Assembly: GCA_943370215.1 (NCBI GenBank)
Contig: CALRQC020000002.1
Coordinates: 186,001-250,000, forward strand
Length of the DNA stretch: 64,000 nt
Source of the DNA: Niveispirillum sp943370215
Lineage (GTDB): Bacteria; Pseudomonadota; Alphaproteobacteria; Azospirillales; Azospirillaceae
Reading direction: 5' to 3'
Part shown: positions 26,725 through 36,436 of the stretch, piece after piece
Numbering within the stretch: the stretch's first letter is position 1
Layout: each line of letters starts with the position of its first letter
Notes under the pieces: generated by a model
Database searches by the model: none
What the model saw: the letters and a program-made list of their open reading frames with translations, nothing else
Told to the model about the DNA's origin: nothing
Made by a program: the position numbers and the translations under genes

Positions 26725-27552
26725 TTAAGTTTCAGGAAAAATGAAATCGCGCAGGTCGGCCCAGGTGGTAGGATCGGGTGCCATCAGCAACCCGCCATCC
26801 ACATCGGCGGCGCGATAGGGTGTGCCGTCAAATTTGGCGACATGGCCACCCGCTTCCGCATAGGCCAGGGTGCCGGCGGCATGGTCCCATGGCATGATGC
26901 GGTTATACATGGCGAACTGGCCGATACCGGTCAGCAGGTTCAGATAATCATGCGCCGCGCAGAACAGCCGATAGGTATCGGCGAAATGCGGACGCAGCTT
27001 ATCCAGCCGCTGGCGCTCCTCCGGGGTAAAGAACTTGGTGGAAAGCGAGCCCTGCATCTGCGGGATCGGCGCTGCCGGCTTGGCCGTCAAGCGCTGGCCC
27101 GCCATCCAGGCACCCTCACCCGCCTCCACCATCGCCATCCGGTCGCCCACCGGATCGTAAATCCAGCCGGCCGTCGCCTGTCCACCTTGGGACAGGGCCA
27201 GCAACAGGCCGAACACCGGCTTGCCATGGGCGAAATTATGGGTGCCATCCACCGGATCGATGATCCAGGCCGGCTCTGCGGCATGGGCCAGATGCCGCAC
27301 CAGGGCGGGGTCGGCGGCGCACGCCTCCTCCCCCACCACGATGGAACCGGGCAGCAGGTCGCGCAACCGTGCCGTCAGCACCCTTTCGGATGCCTCATCC
27401 GCCACCGTCACCAGATCGCCGGGGTTCTTTTCCCGGATATCGCTGGATTGCAAGTTACGGAAACGCGGCATGATTTCCGTGGCCGCGACATCCCGCAGGA
27501 TGGCGGCCACGGCATCCATATCGACGCGGGCATGGGCCGTCAGGGAAGCCAT
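26725..27552 (-). CDS. Inositol monophosphatase family phosphatase
   Basis: Mg2+-dependent phosphomonoesterase, 275 aa from the ATG at 27552, which has an AGGAGGGG ribosome site. Metal-binding signatures are GEEA, DPVDGTHNF and WDHAAGTLAYAEAGG. Members act as inositol-1-phosphatase, histidinol-phosphatase (HisN) or PAP phosphatase (CysQ); the sequence alone does not decide. Overlaps the end of hflX by 13 bp and forms the tail of the hfq-hflX transcription unit. Confidence 0.88.
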   Translation of the reverse strand: MASLTAHARVDMDAVAAILRDVAATEIMPRFRNLQSSDIREKNPGDLVTVADEASERVLTARLRDLLPGSIVVGEEACAADPALVRHLAHAAEPAWIIDPVDGTHNFAHGKPVFGLLLALSQGGQATAGWIYDPVGDRMAMVEAGEGAWMAGQRLTAKPAAPIPQMQGSLSTKFFTPEERQRLDKLRPHFADTYRLFCAAHDYLNLLTGIGQFAMYNRIMPWDHAAGTLAYAEAGGHVAKFDGTPYRAADVDGGLLMAPDPTTWADLRDFIFPET

Positions 27553-28919
27553 GGCTGCCGCCCCTCCTGTCTGGCTTCCCGTGCAGAGACCTGACCGGGG
27601 CCAAGCTGCGCCTTATAGGGAAAGCGCCCCTCAAACCGGGCCAGATCGGCCGGCTCCAGCCCGACGCGCAGGCGGATATGCTCCTCCTGATCGTCACGTT
27701 CCAGAACCTCGCCCTTTTCATAGAGCCAGGCCATGGCGGCACCATCGTCTGGCGGCAGAACAAAATCCACCACCTCCCGCCCGGCCACCATGCGGCGGTC
27801 GATGGCGTTGAACAGCGTGTCGATGCCATCGCCGGTCAGGGCTGAAATGGCGATACCGCCGGTACGCCGGGCCTGCCGCAACAGGGTGGATTGATCCTCC
27901 TCCCCCAGCCGGTCCAGCTTGTTCAGCACCTCCATCACCCGCTCGTCGCTCTCCGCCTCAATCCCCATATCGCGCAGTACCGCTTCCACATCGGCTTTCT
28001 GCGCCCCCGTATCGGGATGCGAAACATCGCGGACATGCAGGATGATATCGGCGGCCATCACCTCTTCCAGGGTGGCACGGAACGCCTCCACCAGACCATG
28101 CGGCAGGTCGGAAATGAAGCCCACCGTGTCGGACAGGATGATCTTGCGGTTCGATGGCAGGGTGATCGACCGCATGGTCGGGTCCAGCGTGGCGAACAGC
28201 AGATCCTTGGCAAAGACATCCGCCCCGGCCATGCGGTTGAACAGGGTACTTTTGCCGGCATTGGTATAACCGACCAGCGCTACCACCGGATAAGGCACCT
28301 TTTCGCGCGCCTTGCGGTGTAGGCCACGGGTGCGGCGCACCTCGTCCAGTTCCGCCTTCAGCTTGACAATGCGGTCGCTGATCAGCCGGCGGTCCATTTC
28401 GATCTGGCTTTCACCGGGGCCACCCAGGAAGCCGAAACCGCCGCGCTGGCGTTCCAGGTGGGTCCAGGAACGGACAAGGCGGGAGCGCTGATAGGTCAGC
28501 GCTGCCAGTTCCACCTGAAGCTGGCCTTCACGGGTGCGGGCACGCTTGCCGAAAATTTCCAGGATCAGGCCAGTGCGGTCGATGACCTTGGCCTTCCAGT
28601 CCCGTTCCAGATTGCGCTGCTGGATGGGCGTCAGGGCATGGTTGACGATGACAAGGCCGATCTCTTCGGCCTCAATCGCCGCCCCCACCTCTTCCACCGC
28701 ACCGCTGCCGAACAGGGTGGCCGGTCGCGGGCGCATCGTGCGTACGATGCGCGACGCGGCAACCTCCACCTCAATGGCGGCGGCGAGGCCCACGGCCTCT
28801 TCCAGGCAGGATTCAGGTTCACGGGCACCATTGCGGTCCTCTGGCAGGACCGGGTGCAGAACGAAGGCGCGGGTGGAAGACCCGCGCGCTTCGAGGTTAC
28901 CCAACTCAGTCGTGGTCAT
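27540..28919 (-). CDS. hflX: Ribosome-associated GTPase HflX
   Basis: 459-aa GTPase that splits or rescues stalled ribosomes. The N-terminal HflX domain (residues about 20-190, with the glycine-rich GGFGFLGGPGESQIEMDRR) is followed by a G domain: G1 GYTNAGKST, G3 DTVGF and G4 NKLD. Start ATG 28919 behind AAGGAGA. Overlaps hfq by 14 bp, the usual hfq-hflX pair. Confidence 0.96.
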   Translation of the reverse strand: MTTTELGNLEARGSSTRAFVLHPVLPEDRNGAREPESCLEEAVGLAAAIEVEVAASRIVRTMRPRPATLFGSGAVEEVGAAIEAEEIGLVIVNHALTPIQQRNLERDWKAKVIDRTGLILEIFGKRARTREGQLQVELAALTYQRSRLVRSWTHLERQRGGFGFLGGPGESQIEMDRRLISDRIVKLKAELDEVRRTRGLHRKAREKVPYPVVALVGYTNAGKSTLFNRMAGADVFAKDLLFATLDPTMRSITLPSNRKIILSDTVGFISDLPHGLVEAFRATLEEVMAADIILHVRDVSHPDTGAQKADVEAVLRDMGIEAESDERVMEVLNKLDRLGEEDQSTLLRQARRTGGIAISALTGDGIDTLFNAIDRRMVAGREVVDFVLPPDDGAAMAWLYEKGEVLERDDQEEHIRLRVGLEPADLARFEGRFPYKAQLGPGQVSAREARQEGRQPWLP

Positions 28920-29157
28920 TCTCCTTCGCCGGCGGGTCGAACAATTGAATCGGATGCGCCGGCATCACGGTCGAGATGGCGTGCTTGTAAACGAGCTGGG
29001 AATGCGCGTCACGCCGCAACAGGACCGAGAAATTGTCGAACCAGGTGATGATGCCCTGCAGCTTGACACCATTGACCAGGAATACGGTCACCGGGGTCTT
29101 GCTTTTACGGACATGGTTGAGGAAGACGTCCTGAACGTTTTGGGATTTTTCAGACAT
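28906..29157 (-). CDS. hfq: RNA chaperone Hfq
   Basis: 83-aa Sm-like protein that pairs small RNAs with mRNAs. Sm1 motif LVNGVKLQGIITWFDNFSVLL and the Sm2 signature YKHAISTVMP are complete; Q and F residues of the proximal RNA pocket are retained. The C-terminal tail is short, as in alphaproteobacteria. In related species Hfq is needed for nifA expression, which fits its position next to the ntr genes. Confidence 0.98.
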   Translation of the reverse strand: MSEKSQNVQDVFLNHVRKSKTPVTVFLVNGVKLQGIITWFDNFSVLLRRDAHSQLVYKHAISTVMPAHPIQLFDPPAKENDHD

Positions 29158-29241
29158 TGGAGCAGCCTCGCTTATGCTCAGTTTATTGGGGCACCCTGGT
29201 GGGTACCCGACTACATCGACACGATGCCAGTGTCCGGCAGT

Positions 29242-29964
29242 TTACCGGTCCATCCCAGCATCGGCAGATATGGTATCATCAAATGTAATAACCAAGGATG
29301 AAATAGCCGCACAGCTATCAAGCCTTAACGCGGGGGGAAAATGCCGCAACCCCTCCCCCCCTGCCGGCGTATGGCCGACCAGAATGGGGATGCAGCCGGT
29401 GCGGTGGGCGCATTCCATATCCACATCCGCATCGCCGATGAACCAGACATCCGGCCCCGGTTCGATCCCCGTGCCGGCCAGTGCCATGGTCACCGGGGCC
29501 GGATCGGGTTTGTCGGCAGCGGCATCATTGGCCCCGACCAGCGCGGCGGTAAAGTAGCCGGTCCAGCCCAGAACCTCCGCCTCCCGCCGCAGGAAACGGC
29601 CGGTTTTGTTGCTGACTACGCCCAACACCACGCCCTTTTGCTGCAGCAGCGCCAGCAATTCCGCCGCACCGGGCAGCACGTCCAGATAATCCAGATGGTG
29701 CTGTTCGAAATGGGCATAGAAAATATCGCGCGCGCGCGTCCATTCTTCCCCGAAGATCACCGGAAAACTGTCGCGCAGGCTGTGCCGCACCCGTTCATAG
29801 CTTTCCTCCAGCGTCCAGAGCGGCAGGCCGAAATCAGCCAGGGCCGCGTTGATGGAGGCATGAATACAGCGCCAATTGGTGACCAATGTATTGTCCCAAT
29901 CGAACAGAACGGCGCGCGGCAGCCGGGTCGGGGCCGGCGGCGGGGTGATGGTATGGCTCATCAT
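29242..29964 (-). CDS. HAD-superfamily hydrolase (phosphoglycolate-phosphatase-like)
   Basis: 240 aa. HAD motif I LFDWDNTL gives the nucleophile and acid/base aspartates, motif II VSNKTG, motif III K in ADKPDPAP, motif IV GDADVDMECA. An alpha-helical cap lies between I and II. The natural substrate is unknown; the annotation as Gph-like rests on family resemblance. Overlaps the dat gene by 4 bp in the trkA-dat-HAD-hfq order typical of this group. Confidence 0.87.
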   Translation of the reverse strand: MMSHTITPPPAPTRLPRAVLFDWDNTLVTNWRCIHASINAALADFGLPLWTLEESYERVRHSLRDSFPVIFGEEWTRARDIFYAHFEQHHLDYLDVLPGAAELLALLQQKGVVLGVVSNKTGRFLRREAEVLGWTGYFTAALVGANDAAADKPDPAPVTMALAGTGIEPGPDVWFIGDADVDMECAHRTGCIPILVGHTPAGGEGLRHFPPALRLDSCAAISSLVITFDDTISADAGMDR

Positions 29965-30833
29965 TGCCCCTTCAGCAGCGGGTCGGCCGCCCCCACATGA
30001 TCCAGATAGGCCTGGCGAATGCGCAGGGTCAGCGGACCGGGCGTACCATCGCCCACCGGCTGACCGTCAATCTGCACCACGGGCAGGGCGAAGGTGCCGG
30101 CGCTGGACATGAAGGCCTCTTTGGCCGCCAGCGCCTCAGTCACGGTAAAGGGCCGTTCTTCGAAAGCGATATCCTGGGCACGGGCACATTCCAGAATCGA
30201 CAAACGGGTAATGCCGTTCAGGATGGCGTTGCTCGGCGGCCTTGTCACCAACACGCCTTCTTGCGTGACGATCCAGGCGTTGGATGAACAGCCCTCGGTG
30301 ACGAAACCCTGTTCATCCACCTGCCAGCCCTCATAGGCGCCAGCTTCGAACGCCTTTTGCTTGCCCAGGGCCTGGGGCAGCAGGGAGACGGATTTGATAT
30401 CCCGGCGCTGCCAGCGGATATCCGGCAGGGTAATGACGGAGACGCCCTGTTCCAGCGCCGCCGGCGGCTGGAAACCGGCGCGACGGCAGGTCAGCACCAG
30501 TGTCGGCACCGGCTCCTTGGGGAACTTGAAATCGCGTGGTGCCGGCCCGCGCGTGATCTGAATATACACTGTGGCATTGCGGAGCTTATTGCGCCGCACC
30601 AACTCCCGCATGATGAAGCGCAGGCTGGCCGGCTTCACCGGCCAGGGAATGGACAATTCCCGAAGCGAGCGCTCAAGCCGCAGCATATGGCCTTCCTCAT
30701 CGGCGAATTTGCCGCCGATGAGGGTGATAACCTCATAGACGCCGTCGGCGAACTGAAAGCCGCGATCCTCCACATGGACATGAGCCTGATCATGCGGGAG
30801 GTAGCGGCCATTAACATAAGCGAAGCGGGGCAT
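29961..30833 (-). CDS. dat: D-amino-acid aminotransferase (PLP fold type IV)
   Basis: 290-aa class IV transaminase, interconverting D-alanine/2-oxoglutarate with pyruvate/D-glutamate in characterised members. Start region FAYVNGRYLPHDQAHVHVEDRGFQFADGVYE, the PLP lysine in LPQALGKQKA, EGCSSNAWIV and the SSAGTFALPVVQIDGQPVG tail. It might equally be a branched-chain or 4-amino-4-deoxychorismate-type enzyme, but the short length and motif set favour Dat. Confidence 0.85.
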   Translation of the reverse strand: MPRFAYVNGRYLPHDQAHVHVEDRGFQFADGVYEVITLIGGKFADEEGHMLRLERSLRELSIPWPVKPASLRFIMRELVRRNKLRNATVYIQITRGPAPRDFKFPKEPVPTLVLTCRRAGFQPPAALEQGVSVITLPDIRWQRRDIKSVSLLPQALGKQKAFEAGAYEGWQVDEQGFVTEGCSSNAWIVTQEGVLVTRPPSNAILNGITRLSILECARAQDIAFEERPFTVTEALAAKEAFMSSAGTFALPVVQIDGQPVGDGTPGPLTLRIRQAYLDHVGAADPLLKGQ

Positions 30834-30872
30834 GATTTCCCGTTAAAGTGATTTCTTGGGATTGCCAGAAGA

Positions 30873-32249
30873 TTAAAAGAATTCAAGCCTTACCGCGAAC
30901 ATCTTCTCAACCTTTTTCACCTGTCCGACCTCTGCCAGGATGATCACCCGGTCGTTCGGTTTGATGACGGTGGAGGGGCGCGGAATGATCACCTCCTGCC
31001 CGCGCACGATGGCGCCGACAATGATACCGGCGGGTATTTTGATATCCTTCAGCGGCATATTGATCAGGGTGGAGGTTTCCAGCGCCTCCGCCTCGATCAC
31101 CTCGGCGAAATTCTCGCGCAGGGCGTGGACGGCCTTGATACGCCCGCGCCGCACATGCTGAAGAATTGACGAGACGGTGATGGAACGCGGGCTGACCACC
31201 GCATCAATGCCCAGCGGCTGGACCAGCGGCTGAAAGGTGGTTTTGTTGATCAGGGTAATCGCGCGCTGACAGCCATGGCGCTTGGCCAGCAGGCTGGCCA
31301 GGATATTGCCTTCGTCGCTGTTGGAGACGGCGACGATGGTTTCCGACGCCGCGATATTCGCCTCTTCCAGAATGGCCGGGTCCAGCCCGTCGCCATGCAG
31401 CACCATGGTACGGGTCAGCTTCTGCGCCACCTGGGTGGCGCGGCGTCGATCGATCTCGATGATGCGGGCGGAGACACCGGGGTGTTTGGCCTCAATCTCC
31501 TCTGCCAGACAAAGGCCGATATTGCCGCCGCCGACGATCACCACCCGCCTTGCCGCCCGCTCCTCATGGCCAAAGGCGGCCATGGCGCGGGGCACATGCC
31601 TGGTGTCCGCAACGAAATAGACCTCATCCCCGGCCAACATCTGGTCGTTGCCGCCGGGGATGAACTGCCGGTCACCCCGGATGATGGCCACCACCTCGAT
31701 GGACAGGTCGGGGAACAGGCCGGTCAACTGGCGCAACGGCGTGTTGATGATCGGGCAGTTCTGGGAACAGACCACCCCGATCACCCGCACCAGCCCATCG
31801 GCCAGCGGGATCATGTCAAAGGCGCCCGGCACCTGCAGGCGACGGGACACGGCCCGCGCCACCTCAATCTCAGGCGAGATGATGACATCGATGGGCAGAT
31901 GCCCACGCGAAAACAGGTCGGCCCAGATCGGTTGCAGATAGGATTGGTGGCGAACGCGGGCAATCTTGGTCGGTACATTGAACAGGCTGGCCGCCACCTG
32001 ACAGGCCACCATATTCACTTCGTCCGCCAGGGTGACGGCGATGATCATGTCGGCATCTGCCGCGCCCGCCGCCTCCAGCACATTGGGGTGGGAGGCGAAG
32101 CCCACCATCGCCTGCACTTCCAACTGGTCGCTGATCTTCTGGATCAGTTCCTGCGACTGGTCGATGACGGTGACATGGTTGCCCTCTGATGCCAGATAGC
32201 GGGCAATGTTGGAGCCAACCTGACCGGCGCCGCAGACGATGACCTTCAT
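30873..32249 (-). CDS. trkA: Trk potassium transporter regulatory subunit TrkA
   Basis: Cytosolic NAD-binding gating subunit of the Trk K+ uptake system, 458 aa. Two RCK units: the first with GAGQVGSNIARYL and an acidic end to strand 2 (VIDQSQEL), the second from about residue 232 with VGGGNIGLCLAEEIE. Each is followed by a TrkA_C domain. Transcribed after ntrX (4 bp gap), as in other Rhodospirillales. Confidence 0.96.
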   Translation of the reverse strand: MKVIVCGAGQVGSNIARYLASEGNHVTVIDQSQELIQKISDQLEVQAMVGFASHPNVLEAAGAADADMIIAVTLADEVNMVACQVAASLFNVPTKIARVRHQSYLQPIWADLFSRGHLPIDVIISPEIEVARAVSRRLQVPGAFDMIPLADGLVRVIGVVCSQNCPIINTPLRQLTGLFPDLSIEVVAIIRGDRQFIPGGNDQMLAGDEVYFVADTRHVPRAMAAFGHEERAARRVVIVGGGNIGLCLAEEIEAKHPGVSARIIEIDRRRATQVAQKLTRTMVLHGDGLDPAILEEANIAASETIVAVSNSDEGNILASLLAKRHGCQRAITLINKTTFQPLVQPLGIDAVVSPRSITVSSILQHVRRGRIKAVHALRENFAEVIEAEALETSTLINMPLKDIKIPAGIIVGAIVRGQEVIIPRPSTVIKPNDRVIILAEVGQVKKVEKMFAVRLEFF

Positions 32250-32253
32250 GGGC

Positions 32254-33642
32254 TTACTCCACGATCAGTTTGGAACCATGGACGCCCAGCGATTTCAGCT
32301 TGCGGTGCAGGGCTGACCGCTCCATGCCGACAAAGCTGGCGGTGCGGGAGATGTTACCACCGAAGCGTGTCACCTGGGCCAACAGATATTCGCGTTCAAA
32401 GACTTCACGCGCCTCCCGCAGCGGCAGGCCCATGATCTCCCCGCCCTTCTCCCATTTCAGCACCGTCGGCGTGATGGCGCCGATTTCCGGCGGCAGCATG
32501 TCGGCGCGGATCGGTTCCGAGGCATCGCCGGACGCCATGATCAGCAGCCATTCCACCGTATTGCGCAACTGGCGCACATTGCCCGGCCAGTCATAGGCCT
32601 GAAGTGCGGCCATGGCATCCTCGCCAAAGACGCGGATGGGCAGGCCGGCGGATTCCGACGTGCGCTGCATGAAATGGCGGGCCAGCAGGGGGATATCCTC
32701 CCGCCGTTCCCGCAGGGCCGGCATTTTCAGCGGCACGACGGAAAGACGGTAGAACAGATCCTGCCGGAACCGACCCTGTTCAATTTCCGCCGTCAGGTCG
32801 CGGTTGGTGCTGGCGATAACGCGGACATCCACCTCCACCCGGGAGGTGCCGCCCACCCGTTCGAACGTCTGTTCCTGCAGCACCCGCACGATCTTGCCCT
32901 GGGTTTCCAGCGGCATGTCGGCCACTTCATCCAGATAGAGCGTGCCGCCATGGGCCTGTTCAAAGGTGCCCACCTTGCGCCCGCCGCCCTCGCTGGCATG
33001 TTCGGTCCCGAACAGCTCCACCTCCAGCCGGTCAGGCCGCATGGTGGCGCAGTTCAGCGCCACGAACGGCCCGTCGGCCCGGCGCGACCGGGTGTGCAGC
33101 ATCCGGGCCGCCACTTCCTTGCCGCTGCCCGGCGGGCCGGAAACCAGCACCCGGCTGCCGGTGGGGGCCACCTTTTCAATGGAATGGCGCATCTGGTTGA
33201 TCGGCAGTGACCGGCCGATCAGGTCCAGTTCCACGCCCGTGCGCAGGCGCAGTTCCCGGTTTTCCCGCTTCAGCCGGGCCGCCTCGATGGCGCGTTCCAC
33301 CAGCAGCAGCAGCCGGTCGGCCTTGAATGGCTTCTCAATGAAATCATAGGCGCCGGATTTGATGGCCGAGACCGCCGTTTCAATATTGCCATGGCCGGAA
33401 ATCATCACCACCGGCACATCCGGATGGTCACGTTTCAGTTCCGCCAGGATCTGCAGGCCATCCAGCCGGCTGCCCTGCAGCCAGATATCCAGGATCACCA
33501 GACTGGGGCGGCGCTGTGCCACGGCGGCCAGGGCCTGATCGGCATCCGCCGCTTCGCGGGTGCCCATGCCTTCATCCTCCAGGATGCCGGCAATCAGCAT
33601 ACGAATATCGGCTTCGTCATCGACGATAAGAATGTCGTGCAT
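32254..33642 (-). CDS. ntrX: Nitrogen/respiration response regulator NtrX
   Basis: 462 aa: REC domain (DILIVDDEADIRM, phosphoacceptor in LVILDIWLQG), AAA+ domain with Walker A GPPGSGKE and Walker B-like LYLDEVADMP, and a C-terminal Fis-type HTH (ISRTASFVGMERSALHRKLK). The GAFTGA loop needed to contact sigma-54 is missing; at that position there is HASEGGGRKVGTF. NtrX members lacking GAFTGA are thought to work with other polymerase forms. Paired with ntrY, 6 bp away. Confidence 0.96.
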   Translation of the reverse strand: MHDILIVDDEADIRMLIAGILEDEGMGTREAADADQALAAVAQRRPSLVILDIWLQGSRLDGLQILAELKRDHPDVPVVMISGHGNIETAVSAIKSGAYDFIEKPFKADRLLLLVERAIEAARLKRENRELRLRTGVELDLIGRSLPINQMRHSIEKVAPTGSRVLVSGPPGSGKEVAARMLHTRSRRADGPFVALNCATMRPDRLEVELFGTEHASEGGGRKVGTFEQAHGGTLYLDEVADMPLETQGKIVRVLQEQTFERVGGTSRVEVDVRVIASTNRDLTAEIEQGRFRQDLFYRLSVVPLKMPALRERREDIPLLARHFMQRTSESAGLPIRVFGEDAMAALQAYDWPGNVRQLRNTVEWLLIMASGDASEPIRADMLPPEIGAITPTVLKWEKGGEIMGLPLREAREVFEREYLLAQVTRFGGNISRTASFVGMERSALHRKLKSLGVHGSKLIVE

Positions 33643-33648
33643 TTTTCC

Positions 33649-35955
33649 TCAACCCCTCCGCCCGGCGGCGGTCATCGCGTCACGGTCGGCGGCAGCATCG
33701 AGAACGGGCGCGCCCGTCGCTTCGATGGTACGTGGCACCACCAGGGTCACCCGGGCGCCACCGCCCGGCCGATCCTCCAGCAGCAGCGCACCGCCGTGAT
33801 CTTCCATGATCTTCTTCACAATCGCCAAGCCAAGGCCGGTGCCCTTGGCCCGCGTGGTCACGTAGGGCTCGGTCAGCCGGTCACGTTCCTCCGTGACCGG
33901 CAGGCCCTTGCCATTATCTTCCACCGCCAGCAACACCCGTTCATCCTCCACCGTCAGGCGCAGGGTGATTTCACCCGGTAGCGCTGCGGTCCCGGCGGGC
34001 GTTTCCTCAATCCGGCCTTCGATGGATTCGCCGGCATTTTTCAGCAGATTGGTCAGGGCCTGACCAATCTGCCGGCTGTCACAGGTCAGCAGCAGCGGCG
34101 CCTCCGGCAAGGCCGCCTGGAAGCGGATCGCCGGATAGGCAGAGCCCTGCAGCACCACCGCTTGCCGGCAGAGATCCTGCATCGCGGTCGGCTTCATCAC
34201 CGGCTGCGGCATCCGGGCGAAGGCAGAGAACTCATCCACCATGCGGCCAATATCATCGACATGGCGGACGATGGTGTCCGTCATGGTGCGGAACGTATCG
34301 GGATCGCTGGTGATTTCCTTCAGATATTTGCGGCGCAGCCGCTCCGCCGAAAGCTGAATGGGCGTCAGCGGGTTCTTGATCTCATGCGCAATGCGGCGGG
34401 CCACATCGGCCCAGGCCGCCTTGCGCTGGGCGGACAATAGTTCGGACACATCGTCAAAGGTGACGACATAGCCCTTCACCTCCCCGGCCACGATCTCTGC
34501 CGCCAGCCGCACCAGCAGGGTGCGCATCTGGCCATTGCGGCGGATCTGCACCTGCCCTTCCACCTGCCGGCCGGCACGACGGCGGATGCTGGCCATCAGC
34601 TCCGCCATTTCCGGCACCACTTCCAGCAGGTCATGGTCGATCAGGCTGGCCGGATCACCGACACCCAGCAATTGCGCCGCGGACAGGTTGGGCAGGTTGA
34701 TGCGGCCCTGATGATCCAGCCCCAGCACACCCGCCGAGACACCGGCCAGCACGGCCTCGGTGAAGCGGCGGCGCAGGTCCAGTTGCTTGTTCGCTTCCAC
34801 CAGCTCGCCGCGCTGGCTTTCCAACTGGCTGGTCATGCGGTTAAAGGCGCGGGAGAGGGTGGCCAGTTCATCCTCTGGCTCCAGCCCGGTATCGGGCACG
34901 CGCGCTGTCAGATCGCCGGCGCGGATACGGTCGGCGGCGGCGATCAGGGCACCGATGGGGGCCACCAGATAAGTTGCAAAGTTCAACCCCATCCAGATGG
35001 CGGAGAGCAGCAGCAGCACGGCAATGCCGACGAAGATCACCGTCATCCGGGCCTGCAGCGCAAAGCGCTGGCCCTCCATCTGGCGATATTCCTGAACGGC
35101 GCTCTGCGTCGTGTCCATATGTTCCAGCACCCGGCTTTCCACCGGGCGGCCCACGAACAGGAACCGGTCGAAATCGGCATCCAACAGGATGATGGCATTC
35201 ACCCGGTTGCCGCTTTCGCTGACAATCAGCACCACCTCGCCCTTGCGGGCGCGTTCCAGATCGTTGGTGTTCACCGTGGTGAAATCGAAGGCGAACCCCA
35301 GGCCGAACACAGCGTCCACCCGACCGGTGCCGTCAAAGATCACCGCTTCCGTCACGGAGCGCTGCAGCGCCTGCATCTGGAAGAACTGGCGGAAGCGCGG
35401 CGGATCCCAATAGATCGAGGGTGGCAGGCGGGCAATGTCGTTGCGCATCACCTCGGCATCGCGCGACAGGGTCTGCTGGTGTTCCTTCAGATATCCCTCG
35501 GCCACGGCCAGGGATTCATTGACCACCAGCCGCACCCGGTCGCTGAACCAGCTTTGCAGGCCGACATAGAAGAACAAGGCGGAGAAGATGGCCATGATGA
35601 TGGCCGGCAGCACCGCCAGGATGGAGAAGACGGCCACCAGCCGCATATGCAGGCGCGAGCCCGCCATGCCGCGCCGCCGTTCCACCCACAGCGCCACGAT
35701 GCGCCTTGCCACCACCGCCCCCAACAGCAGCAGCAGCACGCCATCCAGGGTCAACAGCAGGGTGACAGTGTTCTGATCATTGCCGACAGGCAAGGTCTCA
35801 GTCAGTGCCGCATAGGTGGCGGCACCGGCGGCAATCGCAGCAATGGTCAGCGCCACGGCCGCAATGGCCGACAGGTGCCGCCCGCGTGACCAGCCGAAAA
35901 TGCGCCGCCACAGCCCGTGCGACGGGGGCGTCACGTCGGGTGCCACATCAGTCAT
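33649..35955 (-). CDS. ntrY: Sensor histidine kinase NtrY
   Basis: 768 aa from the ATG at 35955; an in-frame TTG at 35985 is less likely. Four N-terminal membrane helices enclose a periplasmic region (about residues 110-310), followed by HAMP (APIGALIAAADRIRAGDLTARV), a PAS domain, HisKA with the phosphoacceptor in IAHEIKNPLTPIQLSAERL, and an ATPase domain with NLLKNAGES, DNGKGL and GTGLGL. Senses nitrogen or redox status with NtrX. In this genome it is separated from ntrC by an inserted mazEF. Confidence 0.96.
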   Translation of the reverse strand: MTDVAPDVTPPSHGLWRRIFGWSRGRHLSAIAAVALTIAAIAAGAATYAALTETLPVGNDQNTVTLLLTLDGVLLLLLGAVVARRIVALWVERRRGMAGSRLHMRLVAVFSILAVLPAIIMAIFSALFFYVGLQSWFSDRVRLVVNESLAVAEGYLKEHQQTLSRDAEVMRNDIARLPPSIYWDPPRFRQFFQMQALQRSVTEAVIFDGTGRVDAVFGLGFAFDFTTVNTNDLERARKGEVVLIVSESGNRVNAIILLDADFDRFLFVGRPVESRVLEHMDTTQSAVQEYRQMEGQRFALQARMTVIFVGIAVLLLLSAIWMGLNFATYLVAPIGALIAAADRIRAGDLTARVPDTGLEPEDELATLSRAFNRMTSQLESQRGELVEANKQLDLRRRFTEAVLAGVSAGVLGLDHQGRINLPNLSAAQLLGVGDPASLIDHDLLEVVPEMAELMASIRRRAGRQVEGQVQIRRNGQMRTLLVRLAAEIVAGEVKGYVVTFDDVSELLSAQRKAAWADVARRIAHEIKNPLTPIQLSAERLRRKYLKEITSDPDTFRTMTDTIVRHVDDIGRMVDEFSAFARMPQPVMKPTAMQDLCRQAVVLQGSAYPAIRFQAALPEAPLLLTCDSRQIGQALTNLLKNAGESIEGRIEETPAGTAALPGEITLRLTVEDERVLLAVEDNGKGLPVTEERDRLTEPYVTTRAKGTGLGLAIVKKIMEDHGGALLLEDRPGGGARVTLVVPRTIEATGAPVLDAAADRDAMTAAGRRG

Positions 35956-36193
35956 GCGGCACCGAAGGAAGGGGAATGGCGTCAAACAATCCGGTAGGGA
36001 GCAAAGCGTCTGCCTTGGCTGGACGGAACCTGCGCGAAGCAGAACTGTTACCAGAAAGCTACACTATGCGCCAGCCCGCAACGTGATAAAGCTGCAACAA
36101 GGTGTGATGGGATAGGGCTGATACGAACGACAATGGCAACACCTTCACCTCATGCTAATGTTTTGCCAGAGTGCGTTAGCTTGGAGAAGGCTC

Positions 36194-36436
36194 ATGCGGG
36201 TGACGATGAAAAAGGCGGGCGACAGCGCCGCCATCCAGATTCCGGCAGCCGTAATGCTGGCAGCGAAACTGCCGCTGAATGCCGTTGTGGAAGTGCGGGA
36301 GGAAGCCGGACGAATTGTCATCGAACCAGTACGAAGTGACGAGCCCGACCTTGCCACCCTGATTGACGCCATCACCCCCGATAATCTGCATGGGGAACTG
36401 TCGTTGGGGCCAGCCATGGGTCGGGAGAGTCTCTGA
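36194..36436 (+). CDS. mazE: MazE-type antitoxin
   Basis: 80-aa AbrB/MazE-fold antitoxin. ATG at 36194 behind TTGGAGAAGG. The swapped-hairpin DNA-binding part is MKKAGDSAAIQIPAAVM and VVEVREEAGRIVIEPV. The acidic C-terminal tail (LIDAITPDNLHGELSLGPAMG) matches the MazF-binding tail of MazE proteins. Only one base separates its stop from the mazF start codon. It neutralises MazF and probably autorepresses the pair. Confidence 0.88.
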   Translation: MRVTMKKAGDSAAIQIPAAVMLAAKLPLNAVVEVREEAGRIVIEPVRSDEPDLATLIDAITPDNLHGELSLGPAMGRESL

